From an uncultured Collinsella sp. (GTDB lineage Bacteria; Actinomycetota; Coriobacteriia; Coriobacteriales; Coriobacteriaceae), in the NCBI GenBank assembly GCA_958419975.1, contig CATZIG010000001.1, forward strand, positions 1-48,860: a DNA stretch of 48,860 nt. The letters run 5' to 3'. Position numbers and translations under genes: made by a program. Shown here piece by piece: positions 1 through 8,331 of the stretch (position 1 is the stretch's first letter; each line of letters opens with the position of its first letter). The notes under the pieces are model-generated. The model was given only the letters and a program-made list of their open reading frames with translations. It was not told the origin of the DNA and searched no databases.

Positions 1-1262
1 GCGCGCGCCCGGAGCACCTTCTCCATGTGCTGGTCGACAAAGTCGATGCGCTCGTGATCGGCGACGATGCCGTTTGCGTCGGGCTCGGGGTCCTTGTGGC
101 CCAGGCCGTTTTCGGTGATATAGATGACGGGGAGGTTGGGATAGGTGGCGCTGATGTGCTTGAGCGTGTCGTAGAGGCCTTGCGGGTAGATGAGCCAATC
201 CCAGTCGGTGGTGGGGATACCCGGCATATCGACCTGCTGCCCGACGCCCTTAAACTTAAAGCACGAGGTGCCCTTGTCTCCGGTGCCGTTAAAGCTGTTG
301 GTGGACTCGCCATCGTAGGCGGCGATAAACGCCGACTGATAGTAGTTGAGGCCGAACATATCGTTGCGGGGCGCCGCCTTGGCGAGCTCCTCCATGTCGC
401 TGTCCTCAACCGTAAGCGTGGCGTTGTTGGCACGCAGAATCTCGTTGATGAGTGAGAGGGTGCGCGCGGAGTAGTGACCCAGGAAGGCGCCGTCCATGAT
501 GAAGTCGGTGTAGAAGGCGTTGTACAGGTCGGCGGCGTGCTGGTCGGCGGGCGAGTCTGTGGCAGGATATGCCGGCGTCAGGACGTTGACCATGCCAATG
601 CGTCCGCCCAGGTGCTCGGTCTCGTCAAGATCCTTATACAGGTTGACGGCGCGGGCGTGGGCAACGAGCTCGTTGTGCTGGCTCTGGATGCCGCTCGTCA
701 CATCAAAGTGATGGTTGGGCGGGAAGTTGCCTTGGATGTATTGGGAGTGCGAGAGGCTGATGAGCTCGTTGATGGTGAACCAATTCTTGACCTCGCGGAA
801 CTCGCGGAAGCAGAACTCGGCATAGCGCACATAGGCGTCGACGGTCTTGCGGTTGAGCCAGTCGCCCTGGTTGAACAGGGCGGCGGGGGAGTCAAAGTGA
901 TGCAGGGACACATAGGGCTCGACGCCATACTTTTTGCAGCAGGCGAACAGCTCGTGGTAGTGCTTAACGCCCTCGGCGAGGGGCTCGGCATCGTCGCCGT
1001 TGGGGAAGATGCGGGTCCAGGCGATGGACACACGGATGGCGTTGAGTCCATGCTCGGCAGAAAGGCGGATATCCTCCTCGTAGCGGTTGTAGAAATCACT
1101 GGCCGGGTCGGGCAAAAAGCGACCCTGGGCGACAAGGTAATCGTCCCACATGGTCTTACCCTTGCCTGCCACCTTCGTGGAACCTTCCGTTTGGTACGCG
1201 GCGGTTGCGGCGCCCCAAACAAAGCCCTTCGGCAGCTGCTGTACGCGGTTTAGCAAAGACAT
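1..1262 (-). CDS. GH1 6-phospho-beta-glycosidase, C-terminus cut by window edge
   Basis: About 420 N-terminal residues of a family 1 glycoside hydrolase are visible; the gene runs off the left edge, so roughly the last 60-70 residues are missing. It carries the N-terminal motif GFVWGAATAAYQTEG, the acid/base motif TINE and the nucleophile motif ITENG, so both catalytic glutamates are present. It closely resembles the full lacG-like gene at 2909-4348, and a 6-phospho-beta-galactosidase or 6-phospho-beta-glucosidase acting on PTS-imported sugar phosphate is inferred. The phosphate-binding loop that would decide this lies outside the window. The ATG at 1262 is preferred over one at 1268 because the upstream GAGAGGG is better spaced from it. 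The gene is divergent from the LacI gene at 1604 and probably controlled by it. Confidence 0.85.
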   Translation of the reverse strand, partial: MSLLNRVQQLPKGFVWGAATAAYQTEGSTKVAGKGKTMWDDYLVAQGRFLPDPASDFYNRYEEDIRLSAEHGLNAIRVSIAWTRIFPNGDDAEPLAEGVKHYHELFACCKKYGVEPYVSLHHFDSPAALFNQGDWLNRKTVDAYVRYAEFCFREFREVKNWFTINELISLSHSQYIQGNFPPNHHFDVTSGIQSQHNELVAHARAVNLYKDLDETEHLGGRIGMVNVLTPAYPATDSPADQHAADLYNAFYTDFIMDGAFLGHYSARTLSLINEILRANNATLTVEDSDMEELAKAAPRNDMFGLNYYQSAFIAAYDGESTNSFNGTGDKGTSCFKFKGVGQQVDMPGIPTTDWDWLIYPQGLYDTLKHISATYPNLPVIYITENGLGHKDPEPDANGIVADHERIDFVDQHMEKVLRAR

Positions 1263-1383
1263 ATGCATACACCCTCTCGTCTCGCTGTTCGATATTGTGC
1301 GTTTGCGCTCAGGAGGCTCCTTGGTTAGCGTTCAGCGGTGAAAAAGCCCGATAAACACTATCTTAAAATGATTAGAACCAAAA

Positions 1384-1419
1384 TGAGCACGTGAACATTT
1401 GACAATGAGCACGTTAACA
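1384..1419. promoter_or_regulatory. Paired LacI-type operators upstream of the GH1 gene
   Basis: Two near-identical 14-mers, TGAGCACGTGAACA (1384-1397) and TGAGCACGTTAACA (1406-1419), are spaced 22 bp centre to centre, about two helical turns. They have the central CG and TG...CA ends of LacI-family sites. A third copy is at 1538-1551. They occupy the 341-bp gap between the GH1 gene and the LacI gene; binding by that LacI protein is inferred from position. Confidence 0.7.
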
Positions 1420-1495
1420 TCCGGCTGGGATGTATAGAAACAAAACAACTTCAAACAGCCGCGAACGGTTGTATTTGTTCGGTAAGCGGTTTTGA

Positions 1496-1551
1496 TTGAC
1501 AGAAGTTTTCATGTTGTGGTATATGGCTCGGGTATCATGAGCACGTTATCG
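1496..1551 (+). promoter_or_regulatory. Promoter and operator for the LacI gene at 1604
   Basis: A -35 box TTGACA (1496-1501) and a -10-like TATATG (1520-1525) are separated by 18 bp. The 14-mer TGAGCACGTTATCG (1538-1551) lies about where transcription would start. This matches the motif of the paired sites at 1384-1419, so autorepression is likely. Confidence 0.55.
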
Positions 1552-1603
1552 ATGTATGTACGATGCGCCATGGGCGCGGGGAATAGTTGGGAAGCAGGTT
1601 AGC

Positions 1604-2641
1604 GTGGAAGGCATGGCTCAGCAGACAAGGAATGGTCATTCGGCGAGCGCGGCAGAGGTTGCGGCGCTCGCTGGCGTGAGCCGCCAGACTGTGTCTCGCG
1701 TGGTCAACGGTATGCCCAACGTGACGGAAAAGATGCGCAAGCGTGTGCTGGCCGCCATGGAAGAGCTGGGCTTTCGTCCCAATTTTGCTGGAGCGGCGTT
1801 GCGCGGCGGGTCGTATCGTTCTATTGGCCTGTGCATGCACAACATCACACGTGTCGGTAACCTGGCGACGCTCGAGGGTATCATGCAAGCGGCGCGCGAG
1901 CACGATTTTTCCGTCACTATGATCGAGATGGGCGGCGACAAGCCCTATACACTTGCCGATGCCTCGCGCCGCATGGTCGAGCGACCCGTCGACGGCCTGA
2001 TTCTCAACATGAACCGCATGGCTCCCGATTTTGAGGAGTTTGTTCCCCAGCCGGGAGTGCGAACGGTCATCCTGTCCATGTATGCGCATCCGCGCTGCAC
2101 GACGATCGACTCCGACCAGTATGGTTCGTGCGAGCTGTTGACCAATTATCTGCTGGAACATGGTCACTCGAATATGCGGTTTGTGGCGGGTCCGGAAAAC
2201 TCGATTTCCTCGCGTTTTCGTGAGGCCGGTTGGCGCGATACGCTGGGTCGTGCTCATGTCGATGCCGCTCCGATGCTGCGTGGCGATTGGAGTGCGGACA
2301 GTGGGTACGCCATGGGCGAGCGGATTGCGGCCGAGGTGCTTGCCGGCGGGTCGCAGGCGCCGACTGCCGTGCTTGCGGCAAATGACCAGATGGCGCTGGG
2401 CGTTATCGCCGCGCTCGAGAACGCGGGCCTGTCCGTGCCCGACGACGTGAGCGTGGTTGGTATCGACGACGCACTCGAGGGACTTGTTCCTCACAATCGA
2501 CTGACGACGCTGCGATTTGATTTGCGCGGTGTCGGTAAGCTTGCGTTTGAGGCGGCGATTGGAGAGAGCTCGTCTATCGAGGCGATTCATGTGCCGAGTA
2601 CGCTGGTCGAACGCTCGACTGTTAGGGACATACGGGGTTAG
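1604..2641 (+). CDS. LacI-family transcriptional regulator (paralog 1)
   Basis: A 345-residue LacI/GalR-type repressor: an N-terminal helix-turn-helix with recognition segment GVSRQTVSRVVNG, a hinge helix (PNFAGAALRGG), and a periplasmic-binding-protein-like sugar domain with the typical VSVVGIDDALEG segment. The GTG at 1604 is preferred because GGGAAG sits 9 nt upstream; the in-frame ATG at 1613 has no good Shine-Dalgarno. The gene is divergent from the GH1 gene at 1-1262, and three matching operator copies lie between them. It is clearly paralogous to the regulators at 6548 and 17709, sharing for example the MYAHPR and GDWSA segments with the latter. The inducer is unknown; a PTS-derived sugar phosphate or galactoside is inferred. 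Confidence 0.9.
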   Translation: MEGMAQQTRNGHSASAAEVAALAGVSRQTVSRVVNGMPNVTEKMRKRVLAAMEELGFRPNFAGAALRGGSYRSIGLCMHNITRVGNLATLEGIMQAAREHDFSVTMIEMGGDKPYTLADASRRMVERPVDGLILNMNRMAPDFEEFVPQPGVRTVILSMYAHPRCTTIDSDQYGSCELLTNYLLEHGHSNMRFVAGPENSISSRFREAGWRDTLGRAHVDAAPMLRGDWSADSGYAMGERIAAEVLAGGSQAPTAVLAANDQMALGVIAALENAGLSVPDDVSVVGIDDALEGLVPHNRLTTLRFDLRGVGKLAFEAAIGESSSIEAIHVPSTLVERSTVRDIRG

Positions 2642-2651
2642 GTCCTACTCC

Positions 2652-2797
2652 GTTTGTCTCGATTTGTAACAGGTAGACGGTCAAAAGCGGGCTACGTGTT
2701 ACAGATTTAGATTCTTCGGAAAGAGCAATCCTGTTCGTCTCAATCTGTAACAGCTAGGACCAAAAAACTCGGCTAGATGTTACAGATCGAGACAAAC
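2652..2797. repeat. Two tandem related hairpins in a convergent intergenic region
   Basis: The first hairpin pairs GTTTGTCTCGATTTGTAACA (2652-2671) with the segment starting TGTTACAGAT at about 2697. The second pairs 2733-2757 (GTTCGTCTCAATCTGTAACA, then GCTAG) with 2773-2797 (CTAGATGTTACAGATCGAGA, then CAAAC). The core TGTTACAGAT/ATCTGTAACA with a GAGAC/GTCTC flank therefore occurs four times. The unit lies between the ends of the LacI gene (2641) and lacG (2909). Confidence 0.7.
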
Positions 2798-2812
2798 GGC
2801 TCCCGACCAGCC

Positions 2813-2863
2813 CAAAAACAAAAAGACCGGGGCCGGCGCGCCGTGTGACGTGCCGCCCCCGGC
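2813..2863 (-). terminator. Rho-independent terminator of the lacE-lacG transcript
   Basis: Read on the minus strand, a GC-rich stem (CCGGGGGCGGC with GCCGGCCCCGG, one mismatch) is followed by TCTTTTTGTTTTT. It lies about 45 nt after the lacG stop. Confidence 0.75.
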
Positions 2864-2908
2864 TGAGAAATGGGGACAGGTTGTGTGAGCGGGCAACCCC
2901 GCCAGCCA

Positions 2909-4348
2909 CTAGTCCAGACGACGGGTCTGCGCCACGTGCTTGTACCAGTAGGCGCTTGCCTTGGGCGTGCGCTTCTGGGTTTCAAAGTCAACGTAAAAGA
3001 AGCCGTAACGCTTGTTGTAGCCATTGGTCCAGGAGAACTGATCCTGCAGGCTCCACAGGAAGTAGCCGCCCACGTTGACGCCCACCTCCATGGCCTTGAG
3101 CAGCCAACGCAGGTGCTGCTCGATGTAGTCGATGCGCGGCTGGTCGTCCACAAAACCGTTCTTGTAGGGGTCCTTGTAGCCCATGCCGTTCTCGGTGATG
3201 AAGATCTGCTTGTAGTTGGGGTAGCGCTGCTTAATGTAGACGAGCAGATCGAACAGACCCTCGGGATAGATGATCCAGTCCCAGTCGGTGGTGGGGATGC
3301 CGGGCTTGTTCACATGCTCGCCAATGCCCTTGACGCGCCAGCGACCGGTGCCCTTCTCGCCCGTACCGTTGTGGTGCAGGTCGTTCTCGCCATCGTAAGC
3401 CTTCAAAAAACGGCACTGATAGTTGTTAACGCCCAGGTAGTCGTTGTAGAGCGCTGCCTCGCGCATAATCTCGAGGTCCTCGTCCAAGATCTCGATGGTG
3501 CCGCCCGAGACGGCAGCCAGGCGGTTGGCGCACTCGAGGGTGTCGGGGGCATACTCGCCGCGGAACGTCGCGTCGAGCAAAAACTGGTTTTGCAGCACGT
3601 GCTCGTTGTTGGCGGCTTTGATGTCGGCGGGGTCGTTCTCGTTGAGCGGGTACTTAAACTCCAGCGACTGGATGACGCCGATTTTGCCCTTAAAGCCGCC
3701 GTTGTGGAAGGCCAGCACGGCCTTGGCGTGGGCGAGCATCATGTTGTGCTCGCACTGGAAGGCCTCGGCCAGATGCGCCTTGACGCCACCGGGGAAGGTG
3801 CCCTCGATGTAGGTGTTGGAGGCGTCGGCCCAGATCTCGTTAAAGGTGAACCAGTAGGTCACCTGGTCGGCGTACTCCTTAAAGCAGAAGGTGGCAAAGT
3901 CCACAAAGGCGTCGATGGTCTCGCGGTTGAGGAAGTCGCCCTTCTCAAAGAGGGGAAGCGGCGTGTCAAAGTGATGCAGCGTGACGAACGGCTCAACGTG
4001 GTGCTTGTGGCACTCGGCGAAGAGATCGTGGTAGAACTGGACGCCCTCGGGGTTGATTTCGCCGGTGCCGTTGGGGAAGATGCGGCTCCAGGCGATGGAG
4101 AGGCGAATGCCGTTGATGCCGAACTCCTCGCACAGCTCCAGGTCGACGGGGTACTGGTTGTAGAAGTCCGAAGCGGGGTCGGGGGAGAAGCGCCCCTGGG
4201 CCTCCAGAAAGTCGTCCCAGGCAACCTTGCCCTTACCGTGAGTGCGGGTCTCGCCCTCTACCTGGTAGGCAGCGGTGGCGCCGCCAAAGACAAAGTCCTC
4301 GGGAAACTGCGCGGGCGGGTTGGTGACGCTAGCAGGATTAACGGACAT
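2909..4348 (-). CDS. lacG: 6-phospho-beta-galactosidase, GH1
   Basis: A 479-residue family 1 glycosidase that hydrolyses lactose-6-phosphate to galactose-6-phosphate and glucose in the cytoplasm. The acid/base glutamate is E171 in TFNE and the nucleophile E386 in ITENG. The C-terminal loop SWTNGYNKRYGFFYVDF (S439, K446, Y448) matches the phosphate-binding Ser/Lys/Tyr triad that defines 6-phospho-glycosidases, and the whole sequence resembles lactic-acid-bacterial LacG (about 470 residues). It is the second gene of a lacE-lacG transcript, 66 nt after lacE, with a hairpin between them. Its product feeds the isomerase encoded by lacA/lacB at 9662. The start is the first ATG of the frame; its Shine-Dalgarno is weak. 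Confidence 0.93.
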   Translation of the reverse strand: MSVNPASVTNPPAQFPEDFVFGGATAAYQVEGETRTHGKGKVAWDDFLEAQGRFSPDPASDFYNQYPVDLELCEEFGINGIRLSIAWSRIFPNGTGEINPEGVQFYHDLFAECHKHHVEPFVTLHHFDTPLPLFEKGDFLNRETIDAFVDFATFCFKEYADQVTYWFTFNEIWADASNTYIEGTFPGGVKAHLAEAFQCEHNMMLAHAKAVLAFHNGGFKGKIGVIQSLEFKYPLNENDPADIKAANNEHVLQNQFLLDATFRGEYAPDTLECANRLAAVSGGTIEILDEDLEIMREAALYNDYLGVNNYQCRFLKAYDGENDLHHNGTGEKGTGRWRVKGIGEHVNKPGIPTTDWDWIIYPEGLFDLLVYIKQRYPNYKQIFITENGMGYKDPYKNGFVDDQPRIDYIEQHLRWLLKAMEVGVNVGGYFLWSLQDQFSWTNGYNKRYGFFYVDFETQKRTPKASAYWYKHVAQTRRLD

Positions 4349-4371
4349 GATGATCCAATCGTCTAAATCGA

Positions 4372-4405
4372 AGGGCCAGCCGGTCTTGGATGGTCGGCTG
4401 GCCCT
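4372..4405 (-). promoter_or_regulatory. Intercistronic hairpin between lacE and lacG
   Basis: Perfect 11-bp arms AGGGCCAGCCG (4372-4382) and CGGCTGGCCCT (4395-4405) flank a 12-nt loop in the 66-nt gap. There is no T-run on the minus strand, so a partial attenuator or mRNA-stability element is more likely than a full terminator. Confidence 0.55.
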
Positions 4406-4414
4406 GAGCGTTAC

Positions 4415-6190
4415 TTACTTCGAGAGTTGCTCGGAGACGAAGGCGAGAGACTTATCGCCGTTCTGGGAGAGCTCGATGTACTGCTTGCCACGGCAGGCGA
4501 CGCACTTGTTGCCCACGCGCTCACAGTCCTTCTGCAGGTCGGCCAGGTAGCTTGCGGCCTGCGGGGCCAGGACGACCAGGTCAAAGTCGGGGAGCATGTC
4601 CACGTGGTTGCCATAGGCCTCGGCAGCGGTCTCGAGGTTAATGCCGCGCTCCTTGGCGGCCTTGGCCAGCGCGTTGGCGAGCAGGCCCGAGGTTCCGCCG
4701 CCCTGGCAGAGCACGAGCACGCGCTTGCCGTTGAGGTCGCTGGCGGTCGTTGTCTCGGCAGCGGGTGCTGCGGAAGCGGCGGGGGAGTCGGCCTTCACGG
4801 CCTCGGCAGCAGCGCCGGCGGCAACGCTCTTGGCGTCAGCCTTGCCCTGGAAGGCATCGTTGAGCTTGGCGGCCTTCTCGGCGTTCTTGGCGGCGAGCTC
4901 CTCCTGGGAGATCTCGGCCTCCTCGGCGCACTTCTGGGCGTCATAGGCACGGAAGAACGGGTAGTACAGAACGAAGTCGACGACCAGGATAAGGGCGAGC
5001 ATCACAAAAGCGAGCGGCTGGAAGCCCAGGCCCATGATGGTGCCGATGGGGCCGGGGACGGTCCAAGGCAGGGTGTACATAAAGCCGTTCATGCCCAAGA
5101 AGTCGATAAAGATCTTGAGGATCCAGATGTTGGCGATCGGGGCAAAGACAAACGGGACAAAGAAGACGGGGTTGAGCACGATGGGCGCGGCGAACAGCAG
5201 CGGCTCGTTGACGGCAAAGCAGACGGGGACGATGGCGGCCTTACCGACGGCGCGCATCTCCTGAGACTTGGCCAGGAAGCAGAACATAAAGACCAGGACG
5301 AGCGTGGCGCCGGTGCCGCCCATGCAGACGACGAAGTACTGGGCACCCTGGGTCAGGACAGCGGAAGCGTGCTGGCCGGCCTGGAACGCAGCCAGGTTGT
5401 CGGTCATGTTGGCAACGAGGGCGGCGGCGATGGCGGGCTCGACGATCGAGGGGCCGTGGACGCCCACGAACCAGAAGAGGCTCATAGCGCCGTAGATCAC
5501 AGCGAGGCCGATGTAGCCGTCGGCAGCGGTGAACAGGGGCTGGAACACCTGGATGACGCCCTGGGCAAAGCAGAAGCCAAAAGCAGCGCGGAAGGCTATG
5601 TCAAAGACCCAAAAGACGGTGATGCAGACGGAGAAGGGGATGATGTCCTTAAAGGTCTGCGAGATGTTGGGCGGAACCTGCTCGGGCATCTTGACGGTGA
5701 TGTTGCGCTTAATGAAGAACTTGTAGATGATGCCGGTCACAAACGCAGCGATAAAGGCGGTCAGCAGGCCTTTGGAACCAAGGTAGGTGGTGTTGAAGCC
5801 GCTGGCAGCGTCCGTGGCGATCGTGTCGCTCGAAAGGAGCAAGAAGCCGATGATGGCCGCGCACATGCACGAGATGAAGTTGATCTGGTTGTTCTTGGGC
5901 AGATCGCGGTTCTGAGCGTCGGCGAAGTGCTTGGCCGTGGTGGCGGCACAGGCGATGGCCAGGATGCCCATGGAGTAGTTGTAGCACTTCCATAGGGCGT
6001 TGTTGATGTCATCGGGCCAGTAGAAACCCCAGATATTGGGAACCGAGGCTACCAGGCAGAAGATGGACGAGAAGATAATGATGGGGATGACGGAGATAAA
6101 ACCGTCGCGGATCGCCTTGAGGTACTTGTTGCGGGCGATCGCGTTGAAAAAGGGCTGCCCCTTTTCGATGATGGCGATGAGTTGCTCCAT
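4415..6190 (-). CDS. lacE: PTS lactose-specific EIICB component
   Basis: A 591-residue membrane permease of the lactose/cellobiose PTS family. Residues 1-430 form the EIIC domain with many hydrophobic helices and the conserved segments FVGVHGPSIVEPAIAA and FAVNEPLLFAAPIVLNP. An Ala/Glu/Lys-rich linker (about 435-485) leads to a C-terminal EIIB domain, whose phosphorylated cysteine is C495 in VLVLCQGGGTSGLLANAL. The fused C-B order matches LacE of lactic acid bacteria. The missing EIIA domain is encoded separately by lacF (7767). It is divergent from the LacI gene at 6548, with two operators between, and is followed by lacG. Lactose is the likely substrate because lacG, lacA and lacB are present. 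Confidence 0.94.
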   Translation of the reverse strand: MEQLIAIIEKGQPFFNAIARNKYLKAIRDGFISVIPIIIFSSIFCLVASVPNIWGFYWPDDINNALWKCYNYSMGILAIACAATTAKHFADAQNRDLPKNNQINFISCMCAAIIGFLLLSSDTIATDAASGFNTTYLGSKGLLTAFIAAFVTGIIYKFFIKRNITVKMPEQVPPNISQTFKDIIPFSVCITVFWVFDIAFRAAFGFCFAQGVIQVFQPLFTAADGYIGLAVIYGAMSLFWFVGVHGPSIVEPAIAAALVANMTDNLAAFQAGQHASAVLTQGAQYFVVCMGGTGATLVLVFMFCFLAKSQEMRAVGKAAIVPVCFAVNEPLLFAAPIVLNPVFFVPFVFAPIANIWILKIFIDFLGMNGFMYTLPWTVPGPIGTIMGLGFQPLAFVMLALILVVDFVLYYPFFRAYDAQKCAEEAEISQEELAAKNAEKAAKLNDAFQGKADAKSVAAGAAAEAVKADSPAASAAPAAETTTASDLNGKRVLVLCQGGGTSGLLANALAKAAKERGINLETAAEAYGNHVDMLPDFDLVVLAPQAASYLADLQKDCERVGNKCVACRGKQYIELSQNGDKSLAFVSEQLSK

Positions 6191-6253
6191 GCAAAGCTCC
6201 TAAGAGTCGGTGGGTTGGCAACGATGGTAGCTTTTGACGTTTGGTTGCCAAAA

Positions 6254-6387
6254 TGTTGACGTTGCCATTTTGCGACACAAAATAAGACGCGAACCGATGG
6301 CCCCTGTGCCTGTGGACCGTCGATTCCTTGCGCGTAAACGTTTGAGCCGCCCGGTGGCTCTGTGTTTGCACAATGGCAACGTTAACA
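6254..6387. promoter_or_regulatory. Inverted pair of LacI-type operators between lacE and lacI paralog 2
   Basis: TGTTGACGTTGCCA (6254-6267) and TGGCAACGTTAACA (6374-6387) are the same site in opposite orientations with one difference, 120 bp apart. The matching stretch extends beyond the 14-mer (AATGTTGACGTTGCCATTTTG-like flanks). This suits DNA looping by a tetrameric or dimeric LacI protein over the divergent promoters. No other gene is visible in this 357-bp gap. Confidence 0.72.
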
Positions 6388-6547
6388 TTTGGTCGACAAA
6401 AGCTGTTCGGGGAAGCAAAAATGTCGGTGAACGGTAGGTTTTGGGTGGTGAGCGTATGGTGGGGGAGGCGTTGGATATACTTGAAGGCGTTAAAAATGAC
6501 TGCGTAGGGTGTCACCAATGGCATCGTTGACATAGAAAGATCGAACT

Positions 6548-7552
6548 ATGGCCGCTGTTAAAAAATCGGTATCCGTTAAGGATGTGGCGCGTCTCGCGGG
6601 CGTCTCGGAACAGACGGTCTCGCGCACCGTTCACGATTCGCCCAGCGTGCGCCCCGAGACCAAGGAGCGCGTGCGTGCCGCCATGCGCGAGCTGGGGTAT
6701 CGCCCCAATTTTGCCGGTCGATCGCTGCGTCGCGGTAAGTTTAAGACCGTCGGCGTCGCCATGTTCAATATTACCGGCACCGGCAACCTCGACCGTATGG
6801 AGGGCTTTGCCGCCGCCGCCGATAAGCACGGCTATGCCATCACTCTCACTAAAGTAGACGGGCATCCGTATACCCTCGAGGGCGCATCGTCGCGCATGAG
6901 CGCACTGCCGGTGGACGGCATGGTTGTGATTATGAACCGCATGCCGGCGGACTTTGGCACCTTTGAGCCGCTGCCCGGTATGCAGACGGTGCTCGTTACC
7001 ATGCTGGAGCACCCGCTCTGTTCAACGGTCGATAACGACCAGTTCGATTGCTCGCGCCAAGTGGTCGAGTACTTGCTGGGGCAGGGGCACAAGACCGTGC
7101 ACTTTATCTCGTGTCCCGAGCGCTCGCTTTCGGGCATGCGGCGCGAGGAAGGCTGGCGCGAGACATTGCGTGCGCATGGCATCGAGCCACCGCAGCTCGT
7201 GCGCGGCGACTGGACAGCGCAGAGTGGATATGCTGCCGGTCAGGCTCTGGCGGACGATCCGACCTGTACGGCCATTTATGCTTCCAACGATGCCATGGCA
7301 TATGGCTGCATCCGTGGGCTCGAGTCGCGCGGGAAGCGCGTGCCCCAGGACGTAAGCGTGGTGGGTGTTGACGATAGTTTGGGCGATATCGTGCCCGATC
7401 GTCGCCTGACCACGGTGCGCTTTGACAACAAACGCGTCGGCATGTGGGCGGTCGACAAGATTGCCGGCGCCGAGGGCGCTGCACCCGGTGTGGAGCACAT
7501 GCTGTTTCCGGGCGTGCTCGTCGAGGGCGATACGGTGCGCGATGTACGCTAG
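6548..7552 (+). CDS. LacI-family transcriptional regulator (paralog 2), probable lac repressor
   Basis: A 334-residue LacI/GalR protein with recognition segment GVSEQTVSRTVHD, hinge region PNFAGRSLRRG and a sugar-binding domain ending in a VSVVGVDDSLGD segment. It is divergent from lacE-lacG and lies upstream of lacF in the same direction, so control of lactose uptake is inferred. It differs from paralogs 1 and 3 at the recognition-helix position equivalent to LacI Tyr17 (E here, R and Q there), in step with its different operator (TGGCAACG half-site rather than TGAGCACG or TGAGTACG). Confidence 0.9.
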   Translation: MAAVKKSVSVKDVARLAGVSEQTVSRTVHDSPSVRPETKERVRAAMRELGYRPNFAGRSLRRGKFKTVGVAMFNITGTGNLDRMEGFAAAADKHGYAITLTKVDGHPYTLEGASSRMSALPVDGMVVIMNRMPADFGTFEPLPGMQTVLVTMLEHPLCSTVDNDQFDCSRQVVEYLLGQGHKTVHFISCPERSLSGMRREEGWRETLRAHGIEPPQLVRGDWTAQSGYAAGQALADDPTCTAIYASNDAMAYGCIRGLESRGKRVPQDVSVVGVDDSLGDIVPDRRLTTVRFDNKRVGMWAVDKIAGAEGAAPGVEHMLFPGVLVEGDTVRDVR

Positions 7553-7766
7553 GGCGCGGGTCTGTTTGGGTTGCCGCTAATTGTGTTCGATATTGTTCAG
7601 ATTGGTTTAAAAACCGTTCACGGGCGAATAGTGACCGTTCATAGCTCAAAATTACGTTTTGCGCTGTTCTTTTTTGTTTGAATGTTATTGTTTCTGTCAT
7701 ACACAACGCAGCGCGTATGCCCGGACGCGATGCTCTCCGTTGGTTCATATGTGAAAGGAACGCAAT

Positions 7767-8105
7767 ATGGCAACCAAAGAAGAAATCTCGATGGTTGGAT
7801 TCGAGATTGTCGCATACGCAGGTGACGCCCAGACCGATCTGCTTGCAGCGCTCGATGCTGCTCGCGAGGGTGACTTTGAGAAGGCCGAGCAGCTGCACAA
7901 GGATGCCAGCGATGCGCTCATCGGTGCCCACGACACGCAGACCAAGCTGCTTTCGCAGGAGGCCGGCGGTGGCGAGATGGAGATGACCTTCATCATGGCT
8001 CACGCTCAGGATACCCTCATGACCACTATGATCCTGGAGAAGCAGGCCCGCTTTACCATCGATGCCTACAAGCGCATTGCCGAGCTCGAGGCCAAGCTCG
8101 CCTAA
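7767..8105 (+). CDS. lacF: PTS lactose-specific EIIA component
   Basis: A 112-residue, mostly helical EIIA of the lactose/cellobiose family, of typical length. The conserved HAQDTLMTTMI segment contains the phosphorylated histidine (H79), and the N-terminal GFEIVAYAGDA and central AHDTQTKLL segments are also family features. It accepts phosphate from HPr and passes it to C495 of LacE. It is transcribed away from lacE-lacG, separated from them by the LacI gene, and ends at its own terminator, so subunit levels must be coordinated across two transcripts. The start ATG follows GAAAGGA at 8-9 nt. Confidence 0.94.
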   Translation: MATKEEISMVGFEIVAYAGDAQTDLLAALDAAREGDFEKAEQLHKDASDALIGAHDTQTKLLSQEAGGGEMEMTFIMAHAQDTLMTTMILEKQARFTIDAYKRIAELEAKLA

Positions 8106-8135
8106 CGAGCCCTCACAACCAAGCCCCTTTCCAAA

Positions 8136-8167
8136 AGCCCTGCCGCTACCCGCGGCAGGGCTTTTTT
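8136..8167 (+). terminator. Terminator after lacF
   Basis: AGCCCTGCCGC and GCGGCAGGGCT pair around a 5-nt loop, followed by TTTTTT. This is a textbook intrinsic terminator 30 nt after the stop. Confidence 0.9.
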
Positions 8168-8195
8168 CTGTCCTCCTCCCCGCAACTCATCCCGA

Positions 8196-8246
8196 GATAG
8201 TCATTGGGGACGTTCTTAAACGACTAGTCATTGGGGACAGTCTTGG
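8196..8246. repeat. Short direct repeat of the TAGTCATTGGGGAC type
   Basis: TAGTCATTGGGGAC occurs twice in this gap (starting about 8198 and 8226), and the related AGATAGTCGTTGGGGACGT occurs at about 27208. It belongs to a group of short intergenic repeats with a GGGGAC core in this window. Function unknown. Confidence 0.5.
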
Positions 8247-8331
8247 CGCGCTCCGTTCGTCCTCCCGTTCGATTTTTGCTCGGTGGGTATACTTCCTTTC
8301 GCATTAAACGCCGGACTGAGGAGGTATCCAA

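Noticed and set aside
2870..4366. Plus-strand 498-residue open frame opposite lacG
   Set aside because: It is the antisense shadow of a clear GH1 gene; its composition (Val/Leu/Gly/Asp repeats) mirrors the reverse strand and no family is recognisable.
4427..5995. Plus-strand 522-residue open frame opposite lacE
   Set aside because: Low-complexity Gly/Asp/Val/Glu-rich translation of the antisense strand; lacE on the minus strand is unambiguous.
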